Both the position numbers and the translations under genes were made by a program. DNA of 64,000 nucleotides from Planomicrobium sp. CPCC 101110 (GTDB taxonomy: Bacteria; Bacillota; Bacilli; Bacillales_A; Planococcaceae). The stretch lies in contig NZ_VOHD01000009.1 in assembly GCF_007859395.1 (NCBI RefSeq), forward strand, positions 279,323-343,322, in the 5' to 3' direction. The notes under the pieces were generated by a model that was not told where the DNA came from, ran no database searches, and was given only the letters and a program-made list of their open reading frames with translations. Below are positions 35,172-44,692 of the stretch, in pieces; the first letter of the stretch is position 1; each line of letters begins with the position of its first letter.

Positions 35172-35938
35172 ATTATAAAGTGGATTTGAACTGTGATATG
35201 GGGGAAAGTTTCGGTGCCTATACAATGGGGCATGACGCCGACATACTGGATTACGTGACGTCGGCGAATATTGCCTGCGGATTCCATGCAGGCGACCCCG
35301 CAACGATGCGCAAAACGGTGCAGCTGGCACTCGATAAAAACGTTGGCATCGGCGCTCACCCGGGCCTCCAGGACCTTGTCGGCTTCGGCCGGCGCAATAT
35401 GGCAATTTCGCCTCAGGAAGCCTATGACCTCACCCTTTATCAAATCGGCGCTTTGTCCGGCTTTGTCCAGGCTGAAGGAGGCCGTTTGCAGCATGTAAAG
35501 GCACATGGCGCACTTTACAATATGGCCGCCAAAAATGCTTCGCTATCAGAAGCGATTGCTGAAGCGGTCTATAAAATCGATCCCGAATTGGTGCTCTTCG
35601 GCTTGTCCGGCAGTGAAATTATCAAAGCCGGGCGAAACATCGGGCTTCGCACCGCGAGCGAAGTGTTTTCAGATCGGACCTATCAACCTGACGCAACGTT
35701 GACGCCGCGAACACAATCGAACGCGTTGATCACCGACCCAAATACTGCGATTAGCCAAGTCGTGCGCATGGTAAAAGAAAACAAAGTCCAAACGGTTGAA
35801 AATGAAGATATTGAAATTCAGGCGGATACCATCTGCATTCATGGCGACGGCGCCACCGCACTCGATTTTGCAGTTGAAATCTCCAAAACGCTTCGCGGTA
35901 CAGGCATTGACGTATTGAAAGTAAGTGAATTCATGTAA
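35168..35938 (+). CDS. pxpA: 5-oxoprolinase subunit PxpA (LamB/YcsF)
   Basis: A 256-residue LamB/YcsF protein. It starts [19 protein letters not shown], continues [17 protein letters not shown] and [18 protein letters not shown], and later [11 protein letters not shown], the conserved His/Asp-bearing metal motifs. It is the catalytic subunit for pyroglutamate ring opening with PxpBC. GGGAGG precedes the ATG by 7 bases. Confidence 0.94.
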   Translation: MNYKVDLNCDMGESFGAYTMGHDADILDYVTSANIACGFHAGDPATMRKTVQLALDKNVGIGAHPGLQDLVGFGRRNMAISPQEAYDLTLYQIGALSGFVQAEGGRLQHVKAHGALYNMAAKNASLSEAIAEAVYKIDPELVLFGLSGSEIIKAGRNIGLRTASEVFSDRTYQPDATLTPRTQSNALITDPNTAISQVVRMVKENKVQTVENEDIEIQADTICIHGDGATALDFAVEISKTLRGTGIDVLKVSEFM

Positions 35939-35965
35939 TTACTTTATGGAAGGAGTGTGGACAGC

Positions 35966-37153
35966 ATGAAAAATACAAACCGCAGCATTCTGCTCGGCGC
36001 CGCTTTTCTTATGGCGACTTCAGCTATTGGACCAGGGTTCCTGACCCAGACAACCGTCTTTACCGAATCGCTTCTTGCCTCATTCGGCTTTGTTATTTTA
36101 ATTTCTATTCTTATCGATATTGGTGCACAGACGAACATTTGGCGAATCATCGCTGTGTCAGGAAAACGGGCGCAAGATATTGCAAATGACGTCTTGCCCG
36201 GCCTCGGATATTTCTTGGCCCTATTGGTTGTGATGGGCGGGCTCGCCTTCAATATTGGAAACATAGGCGGCGCCGGCCTTGGAACAAATGTGCTTTTCGG
36301 TATATCCCCAAGGACCGGTGCCCTTCTTAGCGGAGCCTTGGCCATCGGTATTTTTGTCGTAAAAGAGGCCGGCAAAGCGATGGACCGCTTTGCGCAAATA
36401 CTCGGTTTTGTCATGATCGGCTTGACTGTGTACGTCATGATTGTCTCACAGCCTCCTGTTGGGGAAGCCATTGTTAAAACCTTCGCACCGGATACCATCG
36501 ATATTTTTGCTATCGTTACTTTGGTCGGCGGAACGGTCGGCGGATATATCACATTTGCAGGCGGGCATCGCTTGATTGATGCAGGACTGACCGGCAAAGC
36601 CGCGCTTCCGGAAGTGACGCGCAGTTCTATTTATGCCATCGGCATCGCTTCCCTTATGCGAATTATCTTGTTCTTGGCCGTTCTTGGTGTCGTATCCCAG
36701 GGGTTGCCGCTTGATCCGGCCAATCCTCCAGCTTCAGTGTTCCAACTGGCAGCCGGGAATATTGGCTATAAGATTTTCGGTGTCGTTATGTGGGCCGCTG
36801 CCGTTACATCGGTTGTCGGGGCAGCATATACGTCGGTTTCATTTATCCGTACATTCAGCCCGGCATTGGAAAAGTACCACCGGTTGCTGACAATCAGCTT
36901 TATCGTCATTTCCACTGCCGTTTTTGCCACTATCGGCCAGCCGGTTCTGATTCTTGTTCTTGTGGGATCATTGAATGGTTTGATTTTGCCGATTGCCCTC
37001 GGAGTTATGTTGGTAGCTGCACACAAGGCAAAAATTGTCGGCGATTATAAGCACCCTTTATGGATGACCATAATCGGGGCCATCATTGTGATTGCCATGG
37101 CATGGATGGGCATTTACACTCTTTCCAACGGAATCCCTCAACTTTTTGAGTGA
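35966..37153 (+). CDS. NRAMP-superfamily transporter (YcsG-like) lacking metal motifs
   Basis: A 395-residue membrane protein with about 11 helices, of the NRAMP family as in B. subtilis YcsG. The canonical metal motif DPGN in helix 1 is GPGF here (residues 22-25), and the MPH motif of helix 6 is replaced by GGYITFAGGH (192-201). It is therefore unlikely to bind transition metals in the NRAMP manner. It follows pxpA by 27 bases in the same operon, so transport of pyroglutamate or a related organic acid is the best inference. ATG chosen behind AAGGAG; a GTG 9 bases upstream is possible. Confidence 0.8.
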   Translation: MKNTNRSILLGAAFLMATSAIGPGFLTQTTVFTESLLASFGFVILISILIDIGAQTNIWRIIAVSGKRAQDIANDVLPGLGYFLALLVVMGGLAFNIGNIGGAGLGTNVLFGISPRTGALLSGALAIGIFVVKEAGKAMDRFAQILGFVMIGLTVYVMIVSQPPVGEAIVKTFAPDTIDIFAIVTLVGGTVGGYITFAGGHRLIDAGLTGKAALPEVTRSSIYAIGIASLMRIILFLAVLGVVSQGLPLDPANPPASVFQLAAGNIGYKIFGVVMWAAAVTSVVGAAYTSVSFIRTFSPALEKYHRLLTISFIVISTAVFATIGQPVLILVLVGSLNGLILPIALGVMLVAAHKAKIVGDYKHPLWMTIIGAIIVIAMAWMGIYTLSNGIPQLFE

Positions 37154-37236
37154 AAGGAAAACTTCCAAGGGCAGCAGCTTTTCTGTTCTTGGAGGTTTCA
37201 TTACAAAAGCTAAACGCAGAATAGGACGGGCTTTAA

Positions 37237-39060
37237 GTGAAACAGAAATCTTACCGGCATTATATGGCTCAGCTTTTTATGATGGCAATTTCTTTTATTG
37301 GATGGGCAGTTGCGGCTTTCCTGCTGCTTCACCTTCCGGTGATCACCGAACCGTTTGAATTGGTTTTTTTACTGGCGTTCATCTTTATTTGCGAGTACTT
37401 TCCAATGCCTTTCCGAAAAGGCAATTCTTCTCTTACTTTTCCAGTCGTTTATCTGACGTACTTGATCTATGGAATTGAAATTGCCTTCATTCTGTATTTT
37501 ATTGCTGTATTAGCAACAACTTTGTTGAATCAGCGGCCGGTGCGCATCATTTTCTTCAATCCTGCCCAGCTGGCGCTCAGTTTAGGGATAGCCCACCTTG
37601 CGAAAAGTTGGTCAATGCAATTTGGGGATTTATCTGAACCGGCAGCAATAGTTTCTTCGTTCTTATTTTTTCTCTGCTCTTTTTACATCTTCAACAACTT
37701 CATTGTAGATATTGTATTGCTTCTGAGGCCTGAAAAATATACGCTGCCCATTTGGCTTGAAAAAGGAAGAGGTGAACTGTTCAGCTTTGCCATCTCGCTG
37801 GTTTATGGAGTTCTTCTTCACTTTTTGGGGAATCAAAACCGTGCCGTTGAAGTGGATATTTTTACTTATTTTTTCTTTTTATCTCCTTTAATTTTCCTTG
37901 CTATCATCAGTTCCATTATTATTAAGCTGCGGGCTGACAAACAAAGGTTGAAGGCATTGTTCCATTTTTCCTCTGAATTGAACAAGCTGATTCCTGTCAA
38001 GGACTGGGAAGATGGGCTTAAACGGCTGATTACCGGCGTTGTTTCTTATGATGAAAGTTTTTTGTTCACGCGCGACGAGAAAGGCAAATGGTATTTGGCG
38101 ATTTCAGAAGGCAGCCTCCACCTTAGCCAGCATCAATTACAAGAACTTGAAGCGTTGAACAAGATCCGTTCATTACAGGTCTATAACAAACAAACTTTGA
38201 ATCAGGCGCCTCTAGCCGCTTATTTTGATAAAACCATCCAATCAGCCGTGTATGCTCCCCTTGTTTTAGAGGATCAACAGATTGGCTGTTTGGTTATGGC
38301 AAAGACCCGCACTAATAGTTTCATTGTGGAAGATGTTCACTCTATAGCTACTATAGCCAACCAGCTGGCGATATTCCTGAAAACCCAGCTGCTGTTTTCC
38401 GAAAAAGAACAGCGGCTTTTATTGGAAGAGCGCAACCGGATCGCACACGATATCCACGATGGCATTGCGCAGACTTTAGCGGGTGCCATCATGAAATATG
38501 ACACGGCGTCCAAAAAAATCTATTCCCATCCGGCGGAAGCTCAATCGCTTATCAACGACAGCAACCATACACTTAGGGAAGGGCTAAAGGAAATCAGGGA
38601 TTCGATTTATGCGCTGCGCCCCTATCCTACTGAACAGTTGGGTTTGCACCTGGCGATAAAGAAAAAAATTGCAGACCTTAAAGAAAATCAGGAATTAGCG
38701 CTTTCCATATCTTTTGAAAGCCAAGGAGTCCAAGATAAAATGAGCTTGATGACAGAAAAAGTGATTTTTTCGATTGTTCAGGAAAGCATCCAAAATTGCA
38801 TCAAGCACGCAAATGCTTCGCGACTCGATATTTTGCTGGCTTACCAGCCAGACCATATCTTTTTAAGGATCAAAGACAACGGCATCGGCTTTTCGCTGTA
38901 TCAAGCAATGACAAGAGCCATGAAAGAACCGCATTACGGCATTCTTCAAATGAATGAAGATGCGGAAAAAGTGAACGCCAGTTTCCAGATCGAAAGCAAG
39001 GAAAAAGAAGGCACCGAAATTATGGTCAAAATCCCCGCAGAGGGATTCAAAGGAGGATAA
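37237..39060 (+). CDS. NarL-family sensor histidine kinase
   Basis: A 607-residue membrane kinase. Residues about 10-230 hold seven or more hydrophobic segments, with a MASE-like loop CEYFPMPFRKGNSSLTFPVV; 240-385 fit a GAF domain; HisKA_3 contains EERNRIAHDIHDGIAQTL with the phospho-acceptor H407; the HATPase end has IKDNGIGF and GTEIMVKIP. The ligand sensed by the membrane domain is unknown. GTG start with a weak site; the regulator follows 5 bases after its stop. Confidence 0.85.
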   Translation: MKQKSYRHYMAQLFMMAISFIGWAVAAFLLLHLPVITEPFELVFLLAFIFICEYFPMPFRKGNSSLTFPVVYLTYLIYGIEIAFILYFIAVLATTLLNQRPVRIIFFNPAQLALSLGIAHLAKSWSMQFGDLSEPAAIVSSFLFFLCSFYIFNNFIVDIVLLLRPEKYTLPIWLEKGRGELFSFAISLVYGVLLHFLGNQNRAVEVDIFTYFFFLSPLIFLAIISSIIIKLRADKQRLKALFHFSSELNKLIPVKDWEDGLKRLITGVVSYDESFLFTRDEKGKWYLAISEGSLHLSQHQLQELEALNKIRSLQVYNKQTLNQAPLAAYFDKTIQSAVYAPLVLEDQQIGCLVMAKTRTNSFIVEDVHSIATIANQLAIFLKTQLLFSEKEQRLLLEERNRIAHDIHDGIAQTLAGAIMKYDTASKKIYSHPAEAQSLINDSNHTLREGLKEIRDSIYALRPYPTEQLGLHLAIKKKIADLKENQELALSISFESQGVQDKMSLMTEKVIFSIVQESIQNCIKHANASRLDILLAYQPDHIFLRIKDNGIGFSLYQAMTRAMKEPHYGILQMNEDAEKVNASFQIESKEKEGTEIMVKIPAEGFKGG

Positions 39061-39065
39061 CTGGT

Positions 39066-39701
39066 TTGATAGAAGTGGTTTTAGTAGATGATCACGCAAT
39101 ATTGCGCGATGGCCTGAAAACCCTTATCGCACAAGAAAGTGATATGGAAGTGGTCGGGGAAGCGACAGGAAGCCGGCAATTGATGGAAATGCTGCCGAAC
39201 AAAAAACCCAACGTGATTATGATGGACATCAATATGCCAGAGATGAATGGAATTGAATTGACAAAGTGGGTGAAAAGCAATTATCCTTCCATTAAAATCG
39301 TTATATTGACGATGTACAAAAACGATGAGTATTTTATGGCAGCCATTCGGGAAGGCGCAGATGGCTACTTATTGAAAGACTCCCCTTCAGCGGATGTCAT
39401 TTCAGCCATTCGGACCGTAAGCAATGGAGAATCCGTCATTCCGCCAATGATGACCAAAAAATTGCTGTCTCTTCATCAAACTGAAAATCAGACAGAAGAT
39501 AATGCATTGTCCCCACGGGAAATGGAAGTTCTTCTAGGATTGGTCGAAGGCTTATCAAACAAAGAAATCGCAGACCGCCTTTATATTAGTGATAAAACCG
39601 TAAAAATCCATGTGAGCAACATTTTCAAAAAGCTGAATGTGAAAAGCCGGTCTCAAGCCATAATTTATGCTGTACAGAATCAACTAGTCCCTCTCCTTTA
39701 A
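39066..39701 (+). CDS. NarL/LuxR-type response regulator
   Basis: A 211-residue regulator: receiver domain with acidic pocket VDDH, phospho-acceptor D54 in VIMMDINMPEMNGIEL, the conserved Thr/Lys in VILTMYKN and YLLKDSP, then a LuxR helix-turn-helix LSPREMEVLLGLVEGLSNKEI ending in SNIFKKLNVKSRSQAI. TTG start behind AAAGGAGGATAACTGG. It forms a two-gene system with the kinase; the secreted proteases downstream are plausible targets, but this is not shown. Confidence 0.9.
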   Translation: MIEVVLVDDHAILRDGLKTLIAQESDMEVVGEATGSRQLMEMLPNKKPNVIMMDINMPEMNGIELTKWVKSNYPSIKIVILTMYKNDEYFMAAIREGADGYLLKDSPSADVISAIRTVSNGESVIPPMMTKKLLSLHQTENQTEDNALSPREMEVLLGLVEGLSNKEIADRLYISDKTVKIHVSNIFKKLNVKSRSQAIIYAVQNQLVPLL

Positions 39702-39703
39702 GC

Positions 39704-39755
39704 AAAAGGCGTCCTCCGATACTACTTAAGTAGTATCGGAGGACGCCTTTTTACG
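39704..39755 (+). terminator. Perfect 48-base palindromic terminator
   Basis: Bases 39704-39751 read identically on both strands: 24-base arms with no loop (centre CTTAAG). A T5 run follows, so it also works as an intrinsic terminator for the response regulator operon. Confidence 0.9.
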
Positions 39756-39848
39756 TAGTGAGAATATGGCTGATGCCTAATAGCGCAAGGAAGAGATTCA
39801 TGCCAAGATAAAATAGATTTACTATTCTAATAAAAGGGCGGGTTTTTA

Positions 39849-41291
39849 ATGAAGAAACAATGGAGTTTAATAAGCATCTTTTGTTTGATATTCAGCCTCA
39901 TTTTCACATCGTTGCCATCCAGCCAGCATCATGCAGCTGCCTCTGAAGGCGCAATTATTGATGAGAAATTAAAAGAAATGCTGCAGGAGGCTTCAGGGCC
40001 TGTTGAAGCGATCATCACATTTAAAGACATCGAACCAGAGAAGAAAAACCAGCTTCTTTTGCTCCAAAATTTAGGGATTGCAAATGGGGTAGTATTTCAA
40101 AACCTTCCATTTATCGGGGCTTTATTGACGAAAGAACAAATCTCGAAACTTTCAATGGAAGAAAGCATTCAATCCGTTTATTACAACGCTCCTTTACAAT
40201 ATGAAAATGAAACCTCGACAGCTATAACAGGCGTTGACCGCGTGCGGGAAGATAGCGAGTTTCAATCCGCTAATGGCGGATTCCCGTTAACCGGAAAAAA
40301 CATTGGTGTAGTGATCAATGATAGCGGTGTTGACGGAACCCATAAAGATCATGAACTCGGCCGCAATCTGAAGCAAAATGTTCTAGCCAGCACAAACTTG
40401 AACAGCACCGTTGGATTCGTTCCCATCACTTATTTGGAAAACGTGCCTAACACCGACTCATCTTCCGGCCACGGCACCCACGTTGCAGGCATTGTCGGCG
40501 GCACAGGAGCCATGTCCGGCGGAAAATACGAAGGAGCTGCACCAGGCGCTGACTTGATAGGCTATGGCTCTGGAGCAGCCGTGGCAATTTTGGATACAAT
40601 CGGCGGGTTTGACTATGCCCTTACCCACCAGCATCAATACAATATTCACGTAATTACCAATTCATGGGGCGATACAAGTGATTCAAATACAGATTTTGAC
40701 CCGAACCATCCGATCAATATCGCGACAAAAAAATTATATGACCGCGGAATCACAACAGTCTTTTCTGCAGGAAATTCCGGTCCTGGAGAATCGACCATTT
40801 CCGGCAATTACAAAAAAGCCCCTTGGGTTGTCACTGTTGCAGCCGGAGATCAACACAAAAAATTAGCCGATTTTTCTTCTAGAGGAGTAAAAGACAAAGG
40901 CGGCACTGTAACTATTGACGGTGAAACGTTCCGATGGACAGATCAGCCAACTATAACCGCACCCGGAGTAGACGTTATTTCTACACGCGTCCTTTCCCCG
41001 CTTGCGCCTTTGAGTTTGCAAAAAGATTCAAGCAGCATTTCACCGGCTCATTTGCCGTATTACACAACGTTCAGCGGAACTTCGATGGCTGCACCTCACG
41101 TTGCCGGCATCATTGCTTTGCTGCTTGAAACTGACCCGACTCTGTCGCCTTCAGAAATCAAAACAGTATTGCAGCAAAGCGCAACTCCGATGGACGGATA
41201 CGCAGCATGGGAAGTCGGCGCTGGCTATGTGAATGCTTACGAGGCTGTTACCATGATAAAAGATTTGGCTGCTTCAGAATCTTCAAAATAA
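39849..41291 (+). CDS. Secreted subtilisin-like serine protease (S8)
   Basis: A 480-residue preproprotein. The signal peptide covers about residues 1-31, ending near AAASE; an I9-like propeptide (VEAIITFKD ... FIGALLTKEQI) runs to about 115; the catalytic domain has D158 in VINDSGVDGTH, H208 in SGHGTHVAG, oxyanion N309 in SAGNSGPG and S412 in SGTSMAAPHVAG. It ends shortly after the peptidase domain with no anchor, so it is freely secreted. Weak ribosome site. The next gene is a paralogue; the pair is separated by its own terminator. Confidence 0.93.
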   Translation: MKKQWSLISIFCLIFSLIFTSLPSSQHHAAASEGAIIDEKLKEMLQEASGPVEAIITFKDIEPEKKNQLLLLQNLGIANGVVFQNLPFIGALLTKEQISKLSMEESIQSVYYNAPLQYENETSTAITGVDRVREDSEFQSANGGFPLTGKNIGVVINDSGVDGTHKDHELGRNLKQNVLASTNLNSTVGFVPITYLENVPNTDSSSGHGTHVAGIVGGTGAMSGGKYEGAAPGADLIGYGSGAAVAILDTIGGFDYALTHQHQYNIHVITNSWGDTSDSNTDFDPNHPINIATKKLYDRGITTVFSAGNSGPGESTISGNYKKAPWVVTVAAGDQHKKLADFSSRGVKDKGGTVTIDGETFRWTDQPTITAPGVDVISTRVLSPLAPLSLQKDSSSISPAHLPYYTTFSGTSMAAPHVAGIIALLLETDPTLSPSEIKTVLQQSATPMDGYAAWEVGAGYVNAYEAVTMIKDLAASESSK

Positions 41292-41297
41292 GGACCC

Positions 41298-41333
41298 AGT
41301 TTACCCGCCCTACAGGGGTGGGTAAACTTTTTT
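41298..41333 (+). terminator. Intrinsic terminator
   Basis: AGTTTACCCGCCC/GGGTGGGTAAACT stem followed by T6, between the two protease genes. Confidence 0.85.
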
Positions 41334-41472
41334 CTCAAAAATACTGCATTGGTAGTAATCATGTTAGTTCCTTTGTTTATCAAGATACTTCTTAAGAGGA
41401 ATAGGAAAAATTATGATTCCATTCAATAATAAAAGTATAAGTTTTCAAATTATTATGAAAAGAGGATGAGGA

Positions 41473-43926
41473 ATGAAAAAACTTTTGTTGAGCATTATGA
41501 TGATCTTCTTGATTTTCCCTGCTTTTTCTACTGCCTATGCCACTGATGTGGTTTCCACTGGCAAGACAGTAGTAGAAGAAAAAGTATGGTCAGCTTTTGA
41601 AGAAAAAGACTTGGCCCAGGTTATTGTCACTTTCCGCGGGGATCAAAAACCGACAGAAGCGCAATTGGCATTCATAGAAAAGCTTGGCATCCAGTCAGCG
41701 GTTTCTATGCAAAGCCTGCCGATTGTAGGCGCTGTCGCCACAAAACAGCAAGTAGAGCAATTGGCTCAACAGGAAGATGTTCAATCTGTTTATTTGAACG
41801 AAAAGTTAAGCTATTTCAACTCTGATGCTACAGCTATGACGGGTGTAGACAAAGCACAAGCAGATGCTGGATTCCAGAAGCAAAATGGCGGCTTCCCTGT
41901 TTCCGGAAAAGGTGTCGGTGTAGTCATCAACGATAGCGGGGTTGATGGGACGCACAAAGACCATGAATTTGGAAAAAATCTGGTTCAGAACGTTTTGGGG
42001 ACTACAAATCTGCAAGGAACAGGAATCCTCCCGATTTCTTATACAGAAAATGTGATTAATACAGATACGAATTCAGGCCATGGAACACACGTTGCAGGTA
42101 CTGTCGGCGGTACGGGAGCTTTGTCAGGAGGCAAATATGCAGGCGCTGCTCCTGGCGCTGATTTGATCGGTTATGGATCAGGAGGCGCTCTTTTCATCCT
42201 GGATGGCATTGGCGGATTTGACTATGCAATCACGCATCAAAGAGAATATAATATCCGTGTCATTACAAACTCATGGGGCTCTTCTGGCAATTTCGATCCA
42301 AATGATCCGATCAATATCGCCAGTAAAAAAGCACATGACCGGGGCATCGTAGTTTTATTTGCTGCAGGAAATTCCGGTCCCGGAGAAGATACGCATAACC
42401 CGTATGCAAAAGCGCCTTGGGTCATTTCTGTGGGCGCCGGTGAAAAAGACGGGACACTAGCAGACTTTTCTTCCAGAGGAACAAAAGGTGTGGGCGGAAC
42501 ATTTGAAATGGACGGGGAAACTTGGACATGGGAAGACGCTCCGACCGTAGTGGCGCCTGGTGTTGATATCGTCTCTACCCGTACGGTTTCACCAGTTACT
42601 TCTTTGGCGGCGGAACAGGATGCGGCAACACTTGATCCAGCTCACTTGCCTTATTACACGACAATGAGCGGAACTTCCATGGCTACTCCACACGTAGCAG
42701 GCATTGCCGCGTTGCTTTTAGAAGCGGATCCTTCACTTTCGCCTGATGAGATCAAAAGCACATTGCAGCAAACGGCAACAAACATGCCAGGCTATGAAAC
42801 ATGGGAAGTTGGTTCAGGCTATGTGAATGCCTACGCAGCATTGGATGCTGTATTCAACGGAAATGTATACGGCGCTACATTGAACAGCACAAAAGATTTC
42901 AATGGAAACGTTACTACAGATACAACACGTGAGGATTTTGCAGTGGACTATACCGTTTCCGCAAGCACGCAGCACAGCTTTACAGTAGAACCCGGAACAT
43001 CGATCGTTTCTGCAAAAGCAAATGCTGCCGGACTGATTGAACAAACTGGAAATCCAGTAAACTTGGTTCTCATTGCCCCAGACGGCACGGAATTCAGTTC
43101 AGGAATCAGCTTGTTATTTCCTACAGCATATGACCGGACTGTCATTGTCAACAGCCCGGCTCCAGGTGAATGGAAGTTGGAAGTCCGCGGCCTGAAAGGC
43201 CATGCAGCCAATCCTATTGGGTTGGCTCTGCCAGAAACAGTGAAAGGGTCACTTGCATTTACGACCACAGGGGAGATTACAGGCTTGTCCGATATTGCCG
43301 GACATCCTGCAGAAGCAGCTATCGTCATGGGCATTGAAAACAGATTGTTTGATTCTTACGCGAACGGCACATTCAAGCCTGATTCAAAATTGACAAGAGT
43401 GGATCTAGCGAACTATTTGGTCATGGGTGCTGAAATTCGCCAAGCTTTGCCAAAGACCGCAAGCTTTACGGATGTTTCAGAAGCAGTTCGTCCATTTGCG
43501 GAAGCTGTTGCCGCTAAAGGCGCAGCTTTCAGAGATTACCAGCAAACCGCCAAAGGTGTTATGCTGCCCGCAGCAAACGGCTCTTTCAACCCTAAAGGGA
43601 CTGTTACAAGAGCTGAATTGGCTTACTCGCTAGTCCAAAGTTTAGGGCTTCAAGAACAAGCCGAAGCTTTTGAAGGCGATGTAACTGTCCAGTACAAAGA
43701 CGAGCGGGTGGTTGTGAAAGATCAAGGAACCATTCCGGCCCACTTGAAAGGCTATGTCCAAGTGGCACTCGATTTGAATATCTTGAATGCGAAATTCTCG
43801 GTCACCCAAGGGACATATGATTTGTCTCCTACAGTAGAAGCATCGTTTTCTCCCGCGCAACAAGTAACACGCGGAGACTTTGCAGTTGCGTTCAGCCGAC
43901 ATTATGGTGCCTTTTTCGCTAAGTAA
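41473..43926 (+). CDS. Cell-surface subtilisin-like protease with three SLH domains
   Basis: An 817-residue paralogue of the preceding protease. Signal peptide to about residue 23; I9-like propeptide to about 115; catalytic D154 (VINDSGVDGT), H203 (SGHGTHVAG), N300 and S402 (SGTSMATPHVAG). After residue 455 comes a beta-sandwich region, then three SLH repeats at about 603-648, 665-722 and 753-815 (for example YANGTFKPDSKLTRVDLA and SFNPKGTVTRAEL), which would hold it to secondary wall polymer. It probably processes or sheds surface proteins. ATG follows AAAGAGGATGAGG. Confidence 0.93.
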   Translation: MKKLLLSIMMIFLIFPAFSTAYATDVVSTGKTVVEEKVWSAFEEKDLAQVIVTFRGDQKPTEAQLAFIEKLGIQSAVSMQSLPIVGAVATKQQVEQLAQQEDVQSVYLNEKLSYFNSDATAMTGVDKAQADAGFQKQNGGFPVSGKGVGVVINDSGVDGTHKDHEFGKNLVQNVLGTTNLQGTGILPISYTENVINTDTNSGHGTHVAGTVGGTGALSGGKYAGAAPGADLIGYGSGGALFILDGIGGFDYAITHQREYNIRVITNSWGSSGNFDPNDPINIASKKAHDRGIVVLFAAGNSGPGEDTHNPYAKAPWVISVGAGEKDGTLADFSSRGTKGVGGTFEMDGETWTWEDAPTVVAPGVDIVSTRTVSPVTSLAAEQDAATLDPAHLPYYTTMSGTSMATPHVAGIAALLLEADPSLSPDEIKSTLQQTATNMPGYETWEVGSGYVNAYAALDAVFNGNVYGATLNSTKDFNGNVTTDTTREDFAVDYTVSASTQHSFTVEPGTSIVSAKANAAGLIEQTGNPVNLVLIAPDGTEFSSGISLLFPTAYDRTVIVNSPAPGEWKLEVRGLKGHAANPIGLALPETVKGSLAFTTTGEITGLSDIAGHPAEAAIVMGIENRLFDSYANGTFKPDSKLTRVDLANYLVMGAEIRQALPKTASFTDVSEAVRPFAEAVAAKGAAFRDYQQTAKGVMLPAANGSFNPKGTVTRAELAYSLVQSLGLQEQAEAFEGDVTVQYKDERVVVKDQGTIPAHLKGYVQVALDLNILNAKFSVTQGTYDLSPTVEASFSPAQQVTRGDFAVAFSRHYGAFFAK

Positions 43927-43929
43927 CTG

Positions 43930-43972
43930 AATGGGAAAACCCTCTGCCTATTGGGCAGGGGGTTTTCCCATT
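43930..43972. terminator. Intrinsic terminator hairpin
   Basis: AATGGGAAAACCCTC/GAGGGGGTTTTCCCATT-type stem after the SLH protease and before the converging Nudix locus. Confidence 0.75.
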
Positions 43973-43977
43973 CATCT

Positions 43978-44625
43978 CTATTTCCAGAAGCTTTTGCGGT
44001 CTTTTAACTTCTTCGAAATCAAGTCGGTTACTTGAAGTAAATACTCAGGGCTATGCGGAACCAAATCGTTCGTCGTGATGGTTTTTCCTGCCGCTGTTTT
44101 CCGTCCGTCTTCTGCCACTCCAAACCCTTCAACAGCTATTTTCTTTTCCAAGCCTCGGCACAACTTATAGAAATCTTGAAAATCCGCAGTTACAACTCCT
44201 GATACTTCTTCTTTTTGCAGCTTGTACAGCGTTTCAATAGTTGTTTCTGCATTGTATAAAAAAACATGGCACCGTTCATTGTCAAAGAATCCATTTTCAT
44301 GAATCTGATCTTTAATGACGCCAATTGAAATCAGTTCTTCAAAAGATACGGCAATTCCAAGCTCTTCCTCGATTTCCCGTACACCATCCCCTATCGTTTC
44401 ATCCGACAGAATATGTCCCGCTGCCGTGATATCGAACAAACCCGGAAAATCCTTTTTGTCTTTGCTCCGCAACTGCAGATGGATGGTATCTCTGCCCTGC
44501 TTTCTGCCAACAAACCAGCAGTGGAATGTTTCATGCTAATAGCCTTCTTTATGAACTTCCTGGCGCGTAGCCACTTTAAGAAAAACGCCCTCTTTATCGC
44601 ATACGTTTATTTTTTCAGCTTCCAT
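43978..44625 (-). pseudogene. Nudix hydrolase broken by one nonsense codon
   Basis: The minus strand from ATG at 44625 encodes MEAEKINVCDKEGVFLKVATR... HKEGY, then TAG (44538-44536) as codon 30, then HETFHCWFVGRKQGRDTI and the rest of a Nudix protein with FPGLFDITAAGHI and GVREIEEELGI. The family has Tyr-Trp-His here, so a single TGG-to-TAG change explains the stop. Downstream, only a TTG at 44472 could restart, too late to include the first strands. The remaining frame is intact for 186 codons, so the loss looks recent or could be a sequencing error. Confidence 0.8.
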
Positions 44626-44646
44626 CCCCTTGTCTCCCCTCTCAAG

Positions 44647-44675
44647 CAAAAAACCGGCAATCATATGCCGGTTTT
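44647..44675 (-). terminator. Intrinsic terminator of the diguanylate cyclase gene
   Basis: Minus-strand AAACCGGCATATGATTGCCGGTTT stem, then T-rich. Confidence 0.8.
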
Positions 44676-44692
44676 CCTCAATTCCTTTATCT

